Assembly: GCA_937974245.1 (NCBI GenBank) | Contig: CALJKV010000071.1 | Span: 1-64,000, forward strand | Direction of reading: 5' to 3' | Source of the DNA: an uncultured Chloroflexota bacterium | Lineage (GTDB): Bacteria > Chloroflexota > Anaerolineae > Aggregatilineales > Phototrophicaceae | DNA: 64,000 nt | Shown: positions 34,761 through 44,030 of the stretch, piece after piece | Numbering within the stretch: position 1 is the stretch's first letter | How the letters are laid out: each line of letters begins with the position of its first letter | Notes under the pieces: model-generated | Seen by the model: the letters and a program-made list of their open reading frames with translations, nothing else | The model's database searches: none | What the model was told of the DNA's origin: nothing | Program-made: the position numbers and the translations under genes

Positions 34761-35111
34761 ATGCCCGATGATGAAAAGTATTTTAACCCGACGCCCCAGC
34801 CGTATGACCGGGAGCGCGGTAACGTTCTAGGCGGTTGGTTGATCTTTGTCGGGTTCGCCAACGCGATTTCGATCTATTCTAATGCGATGGTCGGGAACTT
34901 TCTGCCGGTAGCCTGGGGTATCGTTGGCGTCGTATGTGTTATCGGCCTGTGGCGCTGGTATAAATGGGCGTACTATGGGTTGTACCTGGGCTTCTTGTTT
35001 AATATTATGCTCGGCTTGGATGCGAACTCGCTCGACAGTGTGATGTACGGGTTGATTTTTATCGGGCTGACATACTTTCTCATTAATCCTAAAAAGGCCT
35101 ACCTGCGATGA
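34761..35111 (+). CDS. Small membrane protein
   Basis: 116 residues with four predicted membrane segments (around VLGGWLIFVGFANAISIYSN, VAWGIVGVVCVIGLW, YYGLYLGFLFNIML and YGLIFIGLTYFLI) after a polar ~25-residue start. The ATG at 34761 has AGGAA eight bases upstream. The stop overlaps the methyltransferase start by four bases. It shares its general form with the membrane protein at 36289. Function unknown. Confidence 0.75.
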   Translation: MPDDEKYFNPTPQPYDRERGNVLGGWLIFVGFANAISIYSNAMVGNFLPVAWGIVGVVCVIGLWRWYKWAYYGLYLGFLFNIMLGLDANSLDSVMYGLIFIGLTYFLINPKKAYLR

Positions 35112-36247
35112 AATTACCTCGCAAACACCGCGCCCCCGCGCGTAGCAAATCACCCGCCCCCCCGCGTTCCCGTCCGAAGGCCGTACCGCCCCGCCGCAGC
35201 GATGCGCCGGCGCCCTTTGTCTGCGAGGTGGATGTGGCCGAGGGATTGGAACCCTTTGCCTGGGATGAACTGGACGGCCTATTTGAGGAGCGCGTGGAGC
35301 AGATAGATGGCTCGTCCACGCCGGGCCGGATTCGTTTTCAGTATGTTGGCAACCTGTACCACCTCACCCGGCTGCAAACTGTACAGGCGGTGTACCTGTC
35401 GCAGACGTTCGCTATCCCGCGCCCAAAAGCCCTGCTGGGCGACCAACATTTTCGTGCTCTGTTAGCACAAATTGCCGCTGTACGCGATCTTTCGCCTGCC
35501 GATGCTTACCAGACATTCTACCTGAGCGCCGCCGGGTCGGAGTCGTCGGTGCTGGGGCGGCTGCGCGAGGCCCTGGCGGAACATACTGGCCTGATGCCCT
35601 CCACTGAAGAAGGCGACTTGTTGATTCGGCTGCGACATCCACCCGAGGACAAAGATCACTGGGAAACCCTGGTGCGGCTCTCCCCACGCCCGTTGGCGAC
35701 TCGTCCCTGGCGGGTCTGCAACCGGGAAGGGGCACTTAATGCAGCGGTGGCACAGGTGATGGTGCGGCTCACCCGACCTAAACCGGGAGATGCCTTCTTG
35801 AATATCGGCTGCGGTTCGGGGACACTGCTCGTTGAGCGGTTGGCCTGTGCTCCAGCGGCCAGTGTCTCCGGCTACGACCACGATGCGACGGCGTTGACCT
35901 GCGCAGGACAGAATGCTACCGCTGCCGGATATGGCGAACAGATTAAACTCAATCTAGGTGATGCCCGCGAATTGCCGCTGACCGCAAAAAGTGTGGATGC
36001 GATATGTGCTGACCTGCCGTTCGGCCACCTGATCGGGTCGCACGAGGGTAACGTGGAACTCTACCCAGCGCTGCTGACCGAAGCCGGACGCGTCGCGAAA
36101 CCGGGGGCACGTTTCGTATTGATTACCCACGAAGTTCGTTTAATGGAGGCGCTGCTGGAAGAGTCTCCCACCTGGCATACTGTTGAGGTGATTCGAGTGG
36201 CGTTGGGCGGCCTGTATCCACGTATTTTCGTATTGGAACGGCGGTGA
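35108..36247 (+). CDS. THUMP-type RNA guanine-N2 methyltransferase
   Basis: 379 residues. After a basic, Pro-rich N-terminal tail (~35 residues) comes a THUMP-like RNA-binding region (VCEVDVAEGLEPFAWDEL), then a Rossmann methyltransferase domain with the SAM loop LNIGCGSGTLLVERL and the catalytic motif ADLPFGH. The DLPFG form and order of domains fit the tRNA m2G6 (TrmN/Trm14) group rather than rRNA methylases, but this is a family-level inference. Coupled to the small membrane protein by a 4-base overlap. Confidence 0.82.
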   Translation: MKLPRKHRAPARSKSPAPPRSRPKAVPPRRSDAPAPFVCEVDVAEGLEPFAWDELDGLFEERVEQIDGSSTPGRIRFQYVGNLYHLTRLQTVQAVYLSQTFAIPRPKALLGDQHFRALLAQIAAVRDLSPADAYQTFYLSAAGSESSVLGRLREALAEHTGLMPSTEEGDLLIRLRHPPEDKDHWETLVRLSPRPLATRPWRVCNREGALNAAVAQVMVRLTRPKPGDAFLNIGCGSGTLLVERLACAPAASVSGYDHDATALTCAGQNATAAGYGEQIKLNLGDARELPLTAKSVDAICADLPFGHLIGSHEGNVELYPALLTEAGRVAKPGARFVLITHEVRLMEALLEESPTWHTVEVIRVALGGLYPRIFVLERR

Positions 36248-36288
36248 CGGTATAATTGAATGGCTGCAAAAAAAGGATGGGTGCTCAT

Positions 36289-36675
36289 ATGACATCTACT
36301 GTTGAGACACGGAAGCGCGGCATAGCACTCACCATCTGGCTCATTCTGATGGTACTGTTCAACCTGTATGCACTTTACGGCAACTGGGACTTACGCCAGG
36401 ACTGGATCGATCACGGGCGTAACTATGCCTTTGACCGTGACACACCGGAAATCATCCCCCTGCTGTATGTAGTTCTGCCACTTGTGAATGTCATCAGCGT
36501 TGCATTGGTGTGGTTCTGGAAGAAAGCCGGATTGTACCTGTTTGCTCTGTCTACGGGTACTGTGTTTATCCTGAACCTGAGCCGTGGTGTTCCCATTGTT
36601 AATCTACTTCTTGGGCTTGTGGGTGTGGGTATTTTATATGTGCTGATGCGTCCTAAATGGCAGGGGTTTTCATAA
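36289..36675 (+). CDS. Small membrane protein
   Basis: 128 residues with three to four hydrophobic segments (ALTIWLILMVLFNLYALYGN, LLYVVLPLVNVISVALVWFW, LYLFALSTGTVFILNL, VNLLLGLVGVGILYVLM). The ATG at 36289 follows AAAGGATG. It lies 41 bases after the methyltransferase and 14 bases before the LUD gene. Unknown function; the general pattern recalls the protein at 34761. Confidence 0.72.
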   Translation: MTSTVETRKRGIALTIWLILMVLFNLYALYGNWDLRQDWIDHGRNYAFDRDTPEIIPLLYVVLPLVNVISVALVWFWKKAGLYLFALSTGTVFILNLSRGVPIVNLLLGLVGVGILYVLMRPKWQGFS

Positions 36676-36689
36676 AAGAGGCAATAACA

Positions 36690-37379
36690 ATGACTTCTTC
36701 CCGTGATAAAATTCTTAACAAGTTGCGTGCTGCCAGCCAACCGTTCCCGGATGCGCCGCCGCGCCCTAAAGGCTATCTCCCGGTGACGGTGCAGGACGAT
36801 CTTTCGCCGGATGGACTGCTAGCACGTTTCATGTTGGAAATGGAACGTCTGCAGGGGCAAGTTTTCTCGGTAGACAGCGACGATGATGCCCGTGAAAAGA
36901 CCGTCGAGTTGCTTCAAAGCCACAATGCCAGTCACATCCTGGCGTGGCATTTCACGCGCATCCCGGTCAAAAAGCTGCGCGATGCCATTGAAGCTGCCGG
37001 AATTGCCATTAGCCAACCGGACGTGCAGGATGAGTTCCGCGCCGAGACGATTGAGGCGATTCGGGATGCGCAGGTTGGACTGACAGGAGTGGATGCTGCC
37101 GCTGCCACAACTGGCACGCTCATCGTGACGACTGGCACAGGGAAGGGGCGTATCCCGACTATGCTGCCACCGGTACACCTTGTGGTGATGACACTTGACC
37201 AACTGGTGCCGCGCCTGGAAGACTGGGTGGCGCAGGAGCGCGCTCAAAACCTGAAAGCAATCCGCGATAGCGCCAACGTGTGCTTTATTTCAGGGCCATC
37301 ACGCACGGGCGACATTGAAATGGAATTGGTGCTGGGTGTGCATGGGCCGGGGCAGTTGCAGGTGGTCGTGCGTCGTTAG
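36690..37379 (+). CDS. LUD-domain protein (LutC-like)
   Basis: 229 residues. The C-terminal ~150 residues are the LUD/DUF162 domain: VGLTGVDAAAATTGTLIVTT, RIPTMLPPVHLVVMTLDQLV and SGPSRTGDIEMELVLGVHGP. LutC belongs with LutA and LutB to an iron-sulfur lactate oxidation complex, but no lutA or lutB is nearby, so this is a stand-alone paralogue whose role is less certain. The ATG at 36690 has AAGAGG upstream. Confidence 0.85.
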   Translation: MTSSRDKILNKLRAASQPFPDAPPRPKGYLPVTVQDDLSPDGLLARFMLEMERLQGQVFSVDSDDDAREKTVELLQSHNASHILAWHFTRIPVKKLRDAIEAAGIAISQPDVQDEFRAETIEAIRDAQVGLTGVDAAAATTGTLIVTTGTGKGRIPTMLPPVHLVVMTLDQLVPRLEDWVAQERAQNLKAIRDSANVCFISGPSRTGDIEMELVLGVHGPGQLQVVVRR

Positions 37380-37555
37380 TGCCACCTCGCGCTCCAAAAC
37401 AACTTCACAATATGGGCGTGTGATAGACCCCGTCTGGTATCAGCGAGTTTCAATGGTTGTTTTCCTGTACGGTTGCAGTGCTATTTTTGTGCCAGGTCAG
37501 GTACAATCATCTCATATTTCCACCCATTACATGAATAGAGGACATTGGCAATATT

Positions 37556-38998
37556 ATGATTCGTTTTGGCACGGACGGCTGGCGAGCCGTCATCGCGGAT
37601 ACATTCACGTTTGCTAATTTGCGGCTGGTTGCTCAGGCGGTAGCCGACTCGATCAACCAGCAGTACACCGGGAGTGGCACACCGGAAGTCGTGGTCGGCT
37701 ATGATACCCGTTTTCTTTCGGATCGCTTTGCTGCTGAAGCGGCACGGGTGCTTGCCGGAAACAGCATCATCGCCTGGCTGACACGTACCGACGCGCCGAC
37801 TCCGGCGATTTCTTATAATGTCAAGGAAAAGAAGGCGCAGGCAGGCATTGTGATTACTGCCAGCCATAACCCGCCGCGTTACAACGGCTTCAAGCTTAAA
37901 GCACCGTATGGGGGCAGCGCCACTGCTGAGGAATGCGCCCTGGTGGAAGAAGAACTGATGCGGATGGAGCGCGAGGCTCGTGGTCCGAACATCATGGATT
38001 ATCAGAAAGCGCTCGATCAGGATTTGATCCGCCGGTTTGACCCATCATGGAGCTATTACCAGCACCTCGGCACTCTGGTTGACCTCGACAAAATCTCGCA
38101 AGGCGAAGTCAAGATGGTCGCGGATGCCATGTGGGGCTCCGGGCGCGGGGCGTTTATGAGTATTCTGGCGCGTTCGCGTTGCCAGGTCAGTGAGATTCGC
38201 GGCACCCTGAATCCAGGCTTCGGCGGGATTCACCCCGAGCCAATTGCCCGTTACCTGAATGAATTGGTGGCCGCTGTCCAGCGCACACAGTCAGATGTGG
38301 GTCTGGCGACGGATGGCGATGCAGATCGCCTTGGCGCGATTGATGCACGTGGCACCTTTGTAGACCCGCACCAGATTTTCGCGCTGGTGCTGCGTCACCT
38401 CATTGAAACTCGGGGGCAGCGGGGCGATGTTGTCAAGACCGTTTCGACCACCTTCATGATTGATTCACTTGCAGCGGCTTACGACCTCAAGGTACATGAG
38501 ACGCCGGTTGGCTTCAACCACATCGCCGACCTGATGCTCACCAACGATGTTCTGATGGGCGGCGAGGAAAGTGGCGGTATCAGCATACGCGGGCATATCC
38601 CGGAAGGTGACGGCATTCTCATGGGGTTGCTGCTGCTGGAAGTCATGGCCGAAAAGGGCGCACCGTTGCACGAGATTGTGGAGGACTTCCAGGCGATCTA
38701 CGGCCCGGCACATTATGGCCGGATTGATACCCGCTTGGAACACCAACTACCCAAGACACAGATGGTAAAACTCCTGGTGGATGCCGCCCCTGCGCGGGTT
38801 GGTGGCGAGGCAATTACCCAGGTGGATACGCTGGATGGTGTGAAGTTCTACCTGACGGATCGCAGTTGGTTGCTGATTCGGCCCAGTGGCACTGAACCGG
38901 TGCTGCGCGTCTATGCTGAAGCCCGTACCCCGGAATTTCGGGATGAGCTGCTCCAACTAGGCAGCACACTAGGCAAACAGGTGACACATCAACCCTAA
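37556..38998 (+). CDS. Alpha-D-phosphohexomutase (phosphoglucomutase/phosphomannomutase)
   Basis: 480 residues with all four family loops: the phosphoserine loop IVITASHNPPRYNGFK (Ser103), the metal loop LATDGDADRLGAID, the sugar-binding loop MGGEESGGISIRG and the phosphate-binding loop RPSGTEPVLRVYAEA. It interconverts hexose 1- and 6-phosphates for polysaccharide precursors. Which hexose is preferred cannot be told from these motifs. The start MIRFGTDGWRAV is canonical. It lies 34 bases before the PHP gene, so the two may be co-transcribed. Confidence 0.92.
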   Translation: MIRFGTDGWRAVIADTFTFANLRLVAQAVADSINQQYTGSGTPEVVVGYDTRFLSDRFAAEAARVLAGNSIIAWLTRTDAPTPAISYNVKEKKAQAGIVITASHNPPRYNGFKLKAPYGGSATAEECALVEEELMRMEREARGPNIMDYQKALDQDLIRRFDPSWSYYQHLGTLVDLDKISQGEVKMVADAMWGSGRGAFMSILARSRCQVSEIRGTLNPGFGGIHPEPIARYLNELVAAVQRTQSDVGLATDGDADRLGAIDARGTFVDPHQIFALVLRHLIETRGQRGDVVKTVSTTFMIDSLAAAYDLKVHETPVGFNHIADLMLTNDVLMGGEESGGISIRGHIPEGDGILMGLLLLEVMAEKGAPLHEIVEDFQAIYGPAHYGRIDTRLEHQLPKTQMVKLLVDAAPARVGGEAITQVDTLDGVKFYLTDRSWLLIRPSGTEPVLRVYAEARTPEFRDELLQLGSTLGKQVTHQP

Positions 38999-39032
38999 AC
39001 CATTTACACTCAGCCAAAGGCAAATACCAACC

Positions 39033-39938
39033 ATGAACACCTTACCCTTTGACAAGCCTGGACGCTTCTACAAAGGCAATCTCCATACGCATTCCACGCT
39101 TTCGGATGGTCGGCTGGCGCCAGAGGCCATCTGCCGTCTGTATGCTGACCTGGGCTATGATTTCATCGCCCTGACTGACCATTTCATGCAGCAGTACAAT
39201 TTCCCGCTCGCCGATACCCGGGCCTTCCGCACCGAAACCTTCACGACTCTTCTAGGAGCGGAATTGCACACCGGGCAGACGGAACTGGGACAGTTATGGC
39301 ATATCCTGGCGGTGGGGCTGCCGCTTGATTTCCTGCCGCCGCCGCCGGAGGAAACCGGGCCGGAGATCACGGCGCGGGCACTGGCCGCCGGGGCGTATGT
39401 AGCCGTCGCCCATCCCGCCTGGTATCACCTGACCGAAGTGGACATTCTCTCATTAGGGACGGATGTTCACGCGATAGAGATTTACAATGGCACCTCGCAT
39501 GACCACAACGATGCGCCGGATAGCTGGTATATCATGGATGTTCTCACCGAGCGCGGCTATCGTTATTCTGCCTGCGCCACCGATGATACTCACGCCCGTT
39601 CCAGTCGCTATGACGTTGGACTGGGTTGGGTGCAGGTAAAAAGTGAGGTACTCGAACCGGATGCGCTGCTGGCGGCACTCAAGGCCGGACATTATTATTC
39701 CAGTACCGGTCCGCAGATTTTTGACATCAAGCTTGAACCGGGCAGAAAACTCACGGTGCGCTGCTCCCCGGCAGAGCGTGTTTTCGTAGTGGGTGCCGGG
39801 TGGCAGGCGCAACACGCTTTCGGTAATGGCATTCGCGAAGCGGAATTTGACTTGAGCAAGTTCGGTGGCCCGTACTGCCGGGTGATCGTGCGTCACGCCA
39901 ACGGGGGACGCGCCTGGTCAAATCCGATCTGGTTTTAA
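39033..39938 (+). CDS. PHP-domain metal-dependent phosphoesterase
   Basis: 301 residues. The PHP fold is marked by NLHTHSTLSDGRLAPEAI near the start, FIALTDHF, then AVAHPAWYHL and CATDDTHARS, which together supply the His/Asp metal ligands. Stand-alone PHP proteins of this size act on nucleotide or sugar phosphates. No ribosome site stands out before the ATG at 39033, apart from CAAAGGC about 15 bases upstream. Confidence 0.85.
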   Translation: MNTLPFDKPGRFYKGNLHTHSTLSDGRLAPEAICRLYADLGYDFIALTDHFMQQYNFPLADTRAFRTETFTTLLGAELHTGQTELGQLWHILAVGLPLDFLPPPPEETGPEITARALAAGAYVAVAHPAWYHLTEVDILSLGTDVHAIEIYNGTSHDHNDAPDSWYIMDVLTERGYRYSACATDDTHARSSRYDVGLGWVQVKSEVLEPDALLAALKAGHYYSSTGPQIFDIKLEPGRKLTVRCSPAERVFVVGAGWQAQHAFGNGIREAEFDLSKFGGPYCRVIVRHANGGRAWSNPIWF

Positions 39939-40158
39939 TCTGACGGCTGCCCACCGGGGCGGTGACGGGGTTTCCATCACCGTTGACACGATTCACCCCC
40001 ATGTTATAATCCCATCGCCTCGCTGTCATCAGCATTCGTCTCATGATATGCGGGATAAAATCACAAACAGACGCACGCGCACCAGCGTATCGTCTGGACT
40101 TGCAAACGAAATAATGCCGCGCTGGTGATGTAATCCGGCGGCGGCTGTGAGGAATGGT

Positions 40159-41820
40159 ATGTTGAAACGACGACAGGTTTTTCGCATGGTTTGGGCTATT
40201 CTGTTCGGGCTGGTTGCCCTGGCGGTGACTGCTGGGGATACACTGGCGCAGAACGCCAACCTGCTCCGCAACCCCGGCATGGAAGAAGATGGGTTCGGGA
40301 TTTATGTTGGGCAGGGGCGTGGCGACCTGAACCTGCCAGTAGGCTGGAGTATCTGGCTGGCTGATGGTCCGCGTGAGTTTGATTGGCAGAACCGGGCGGA
40401 TAAAACCTTCGCCTTCCCGCATCGTGGCCCTGACCCTAACCCGCACCAGGGTGTCATGGCGCTCAATGTCAGTGCCGGGTATAACACCAGTACCAACGCT
40501 GTTTACCAGCAGGTGACAGTGCCGAATGCGACAGCGGTGCAAGCGTCGGCGTGGGTGTGGATTCACACCTGCACCCTGCCTAAAGATAGCAAGGGGAATT
40601 TCACCTCGGAAACCTGCGGCTCCAGCCCGGCGTCGGAAGCCTTTGTCAAAGTTGGAATTGACCCCAATGGCGGCACTGACCCATTTGCGTCGGAAATCGT
40701 CTGGTCGCCCCTGGCTGCGCCCCATGACCAATGGCTGCAAGTTACGACCAGCGCCACAACTACCGGGACGACAGCAACTATTTTCCTGTATTCCACCCAG
40801 AAATGGGCGGCAGACCTGAACAATACTTATTGGGATGAAACTTCCCTCAATGTTGGTGGTGCCGGGGGAGTATCCTCTGTTCCTGGCGCTACGGTTGCGC
40901 CCACTGCGCCGCCCGTTGTAGCGTTTGTCGTGCCGCAGGCGACTCAGGATGATGGCTCGATCGTCCACCGTGTCCAGCCGGGTGATACGATTGACAGTAT
41001 AGCCTATGCCTACGGTGTGACCCGTACTCAGATTCTCGAACTCAACAATATCGCTGACCCGCGTTTCATCTCCATTGGTCAGGAATTGATCGTTATCCCG
41101 CCGCAAAACGCTGCACAGAGCCAGCCAACAGAGCAGCCTGCGACAGGAGCATCAACTGCCGCACCCGGTGAGGCCACGGCTGCCCCCCCTATTGTTGAAG
41201 TACAGCCTACGGGGGAAGCGCCCGGTGGAGAAGCGCAGCCGACTATTGCCCCGCCAGTTTCCGTGAACGAGCCATCGCAGACTCCCGCTCCCGCGCCAGT
41301 GGTGGCGGCTGCTGCCGGACAGGTAGACCCGGCGGCGCAAACCGGGGCGGTGTGTGTGTTAGTCTTTAACGACAAAAACCAGAACCGCCTGCAAGATATG
41401 GATGAGGAATTGCTGGCCGGCAGTACCGTTGCCCTCAGCGGCGGCGGGCAGGCGATTGATAGTTACGATACCGATGGCGTGTCCGAGCCGCATTGTTTCA
41501 CCGGGCTGGCGGCAGGTGGGTATAATGCTGTGGCTGGTGCGCCAGGTGGCTTCGGCCTGACGACCCCCGACCAGTTTCGTGTCCAGCTGCTGCCAGGTGC
41601 GACGATCTACATCGCATTTGGCGCGGCGGAAGGCGTGCAGCCTCTGCTGCCGCCCCCGCCGGACGCAGGTGGTATCGTCAGTCAGGAAGTCGCGCAGAAT
41701 ACCGATACTCGCTCGATTACCGACCAGTTGATGGATTACAGTGGCTTGATTATCTTCGGGCTGGCCGGGGTGGTGCTGATCGGTGGTCTGGGGTTGACTT
41801 TGCTGCTGCGGCGGCGCTAG
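40159..41820 (+). CDS. Membrane-anchored LysM and SdrD/CnaB-like surface protein
   Basis: 553 residues. Signal peptide (AILFGLVALAVTAGDTLAQ), then a carbohydrate-binding-like region (LLRNPGMEEDGFGIYVGQGR onward, ~30-235), a LysM domain (VHRVQPGDTIDSIAYAYGV ... FISIGQELIVIP, ~270-317), a Pro/Ala/Thr linker of ~75 residues, an SdrD/CnaB-like domain (VLVFNDKNQNRLQDMDEELL) and a C-terminal membrane helix followed by RRR. LysM anchors to peptidoglycan or other glycans. The ATG at 40159 has GAGG seven bases upstream. The next gene encodes a shorter protein with the same C-terminal architecture, 22 bases later. Confidence 0.85.
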   Translation: MLKRRQVFRMVWAILFGLVALAVTAGDTLAQNANLLRNPGMEEDGFGIYVGQGRGDLNLPVGWSIWLADGPREFDWQNRADKTFAFPHRGPDPNPHQGVMALNVSAGYNTSTNAVYQQVTVPNATAVQASAWVWIHTCTLPKDSKGNFTSETCGSSPASEAFVKVGIDPNGGTDPFASEIVWSPLAAPHDQWLQVTTSATTTGTTATIFLYSTQKWAADLNNTYWDETSLNVGGAGGVSSVPGATVAPTAPPVVAFVVPQATQDDGSIVHRVQPGDTIDSIAYAYGVTRTQILELNNIADPRFISIGQELIVIPPQNAAQSQPTEQPATGASTAAPGEATAAPPIVEVQPTGEAPGGEAQPTIAPPVSVNEPSQTPAPAPVVAAAAGQVDPAAQTGAVCVLVFNDKNQNRLQDMDEELLAGSTVALSGGGQAIDSYDTDGVSEPHCFTGLAAGGYNAVAGAPGGFGLTTPDQFRVQLLPGATIYIAFGAAEGVQPLLPPPPDAGGIVSQEVAQNTDTRSITDQLMDYSGLIIFGLAGVVLIGGLGLTLLLRRR

Positions 41821-41842
41821 AACTTGCCCGTTAAGGGGGTGC

Positions 41843-42475
41843 ATGATGCGGCGTTTTACAGGGTTGTTGCTGTTGCTGGTATTTGTTCAGGTTGCAGCCG
41901 CGCAAGGCGGCGGGCAACTGTGTGTTCGGGCGTTTGAGGATCGTAATGGTAACGGCGTGCTGGATGCGGGCGAACCGCTGCTGACATGGGGTATCAGCGT
42001 GAGCCTGCTGGATGTGGAAGGTGTGACGGTTGCCAGCGCATTGATGGACACTTCGCCTACTGCCACGCAAGGCGTGATCTGTTTCCAGGGGTTGGTCGCT
42101 GGGCAATATACGGCTGCCATCACCAGTGCCGATTTTACTGCAACCACACCCGACATGATTACAACAACGGTGGCCGAAGATGGCTTGCCAACCGTTGTGG
42201 AATACGGTGGGCGAATTCCGGTGGCGGCGACATCCGTTCCGGCAGCATCATCTTCCTCAGCGACATTGTCGGATGAAGTATTGCGCTGGGCACTTGCCAG
42301 TGCCGGGTCGCTGATTGTGGTCGTTGGTATGGGTATTCTGGGGACAATCGTCTATGTCTTCTTTTTCCGCAACCGTCGCCAGTCAATTCCTGCTGCGACT
42401 GACCCGCGTCGTACCACCGGCTCAATGAGTACGGTACGCTCACGCGATACCAGCGAACATGCTCGGATTGAGTGA
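41843..42475 (+). CDS. SdrD/CnaB-like membrane-anchored surface protein
   Basis: 210 residues: signal peptide (FTGLLLLLVFVQVAAAQ), a domain with the calcium-loop-like start LCVRAFEDRNGNGVLDAGEP as in SdrD B repeats, a Ser/Ala linker and a membrane helix (LASAGSLIVVVGMGILGTIV) with a basic cytoplasmic tail. It looks like the C-terminal half of the preceding protein without LysM. ATG at 41843 or 41846, after GGGGG. The stop lies two bases before the convergent MFS gene. Confidence 0.78.
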   Translation: MMRRFTGLLLLLVFVQVAAAQGGGQLCVRAFEDRNGNGVLDAGEPLLTWGISVSLLDVEGVTVASALMDTSPTATQGVICFQGLVAGQYTAAITSADFTATTPDMITTTVAEDGLPTVVEYGGRIPVAATSVPAASSSSATLSDEVLRWALASAGSLIVVVGMGILGTIVYVFFFRNRRQSIPAATDPRRTTGSMSTVRSRDTSEHARIE

Positions 42476-42477
42476 AA

Positions 42478-43809
42478 TTATTCCGGTTTGGATTGCAGAT
42501 GTACGTCGTGGTCGGGTAAAATCCGTTCGGCATTCCGTATAACCGGGATGAAGTAGCCGACAACACCAACCAGCGCGGTCCCCACGCCGGCCAGTACAAA
42601 CAAGACAGCCATTCCTGCCCCTGGTCCCGTGCCGACGATGCCACCAAAAACATGGGTGAGCGTTCCACCAGCCTGCATCCCCGGCTCAAATACCTGGTCG
42701 GCCAGCGGTCCAGCGAGCAGCATGGCCGCCGGAGCGGTAATTTGTGCAATCAAACGGCGCACCGCAAAAACACGCCCCTGGACATCGGGCGCAACCTTCG
42801 CCTGCCAGATGGCCTGATTTGACCCATTAATCATGGGGATGAAGAAAGCCGCGAAGAACCCGCCAATCCCCCAGATAATGATACCTTGCCCCAGGCCGAG
42901 AGTAGTCATGCCGAGTAGACTGCTCAGTATCCAGCCACCGAGCAGGCCGTGTACCCGCTGCTTAGGACCTCCCCAGGCCGCCAGGGACAGACCACCCACG
43001 ACGCCGCCAATCCCCATGACGGACTGTATACTCCCCAACATGAGTTCATCGTTTCCGCTGCGTGCCAGGATCATTGGCGCGAGCAGGATAAACGCCAGGG
43101 ATGATAGTAAATTTCCGAAGAAAAATACCAATTGCAACCCCAACAGGCTGGGTCGCCGGAAAATGTACCGGAATCCATAGATCGACTCTTGCCACAGGCT
43201 CCCTTTGCCCTCTATCCCTGCTGGTGTGGTTTCTGGTTGCGGAATCGTGACCAGCAGGAGTGTCCCAACGGCGAACACGAATGTCACGATGTCAATCAGC
43301 AGAATTCCGGTCAGGTGGATCGTGCCGAGCAGAATGCCGGCGATGACCGGCGCGAAAATTGTCGAGAGTGAATCGGCCAGCCCCAACAGGGCATCGGCAC
43401 GCGCATATTGCGCTTTGGGAATCATCGTGGAGATTGCTGCTGAATAGGCTGGGAACTGGAATGACTGGAAAATTCCTGTGAACGCCCCCGCGATGTAAAG
43501 ATGCCAGATTTGCAGGCTGCCGGATGTATGCAGAATGAGAATGGCGATTGTTGCTAACCCGGCGGCCAGGTCGCTGACCATCATCATTAGCTTGCGATCC
43601 CAGCGATCTACCAGCGCCCCGGCGACGGGACTGAAGAGGACTATCGGGCCGAACGCGAAAAATCCGACCAGCGCCAGGGCAGTGGCCTGCCCGGTCAACT
43701 CCCATGCCCAGATTGTGATTGCAAACTGAGTCATGCCGGTGCCAAGCAGCGAAACCAGCTGACCGAACCACACCAGGGTAAAGGCACGCATTCCAGTAGG
43801 ACGAGGCAT
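42478..43809 (-). CDS. MFS transporter, probable efflux pump
   Basis: 443 residues with about 12 hydrophobic segments. The loop after the second segment (ALVDRWDRKLMMMVSDLAAG) matches the MFS motif A of the macrolide-efflux / enterobactin-exporter type group (MFS_3). The ATG at 43809 has AAAGGA about nine bases upstream. The substrate is unknown; such proteins export drugs or siderophores. Inner membrane. Confidence 0.88.
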   Translation of the reverse strand: MPRPTGMRAFTLVWFGQLVSLLGTGMTQFAITIWAWELTGQATALALVGFFAFGPIVLFSPVAGALVDRWDRKLMMMVSDLAAGLATIAILILHTSGSLQIWHLYIAGAFTGIFQSFQFPAYSAAISTMIPKAQYARADALLGLADSLSTIFAPVIAGILLGTIHLTGILLIDIVTFVFAVGTLLLVTIPQPETTPAGIEGKGSLWQESIYGFRYIFRRPSLLGLQLVFFFGNLLSSLAFILLAPMILARSGNDELMLGSIQSVMGIGGVVGGLSLAAWGGPKQRVHGLLGGWILSSLLGMTTLGLGQGIIIWGIGGFFAAFFIPMINGSNQAIWQAKVAPDVQGRVFAVRRLIAQITAPAAMLLAGPLADQVFEPGMQAGGTLTHVFGGIVGTGPGAGMAVLFVLAGVGTALVGVVGYFIPVIRNAERILPDHDVHLQSKPE

Positions 43810-44030
43810 GAGGGAGTATCCTTTCGACAACACTGCACGCTATATATAACGACAACGATAGAGGAATGTTCACCTCGATCTGCCCGCGCCGCGAAGTGAA
43901 TTCGGGTGTAAAATGAATCTCTGTATACTGATTGTAGTGTAAGACTGCTGTGCTTAGGCGCAAGGCTACACTGGAATTGGAATTCGTGTACAATACCCTA
44001 AAGGGTTAGTGAGATAGTCAACAGACCATC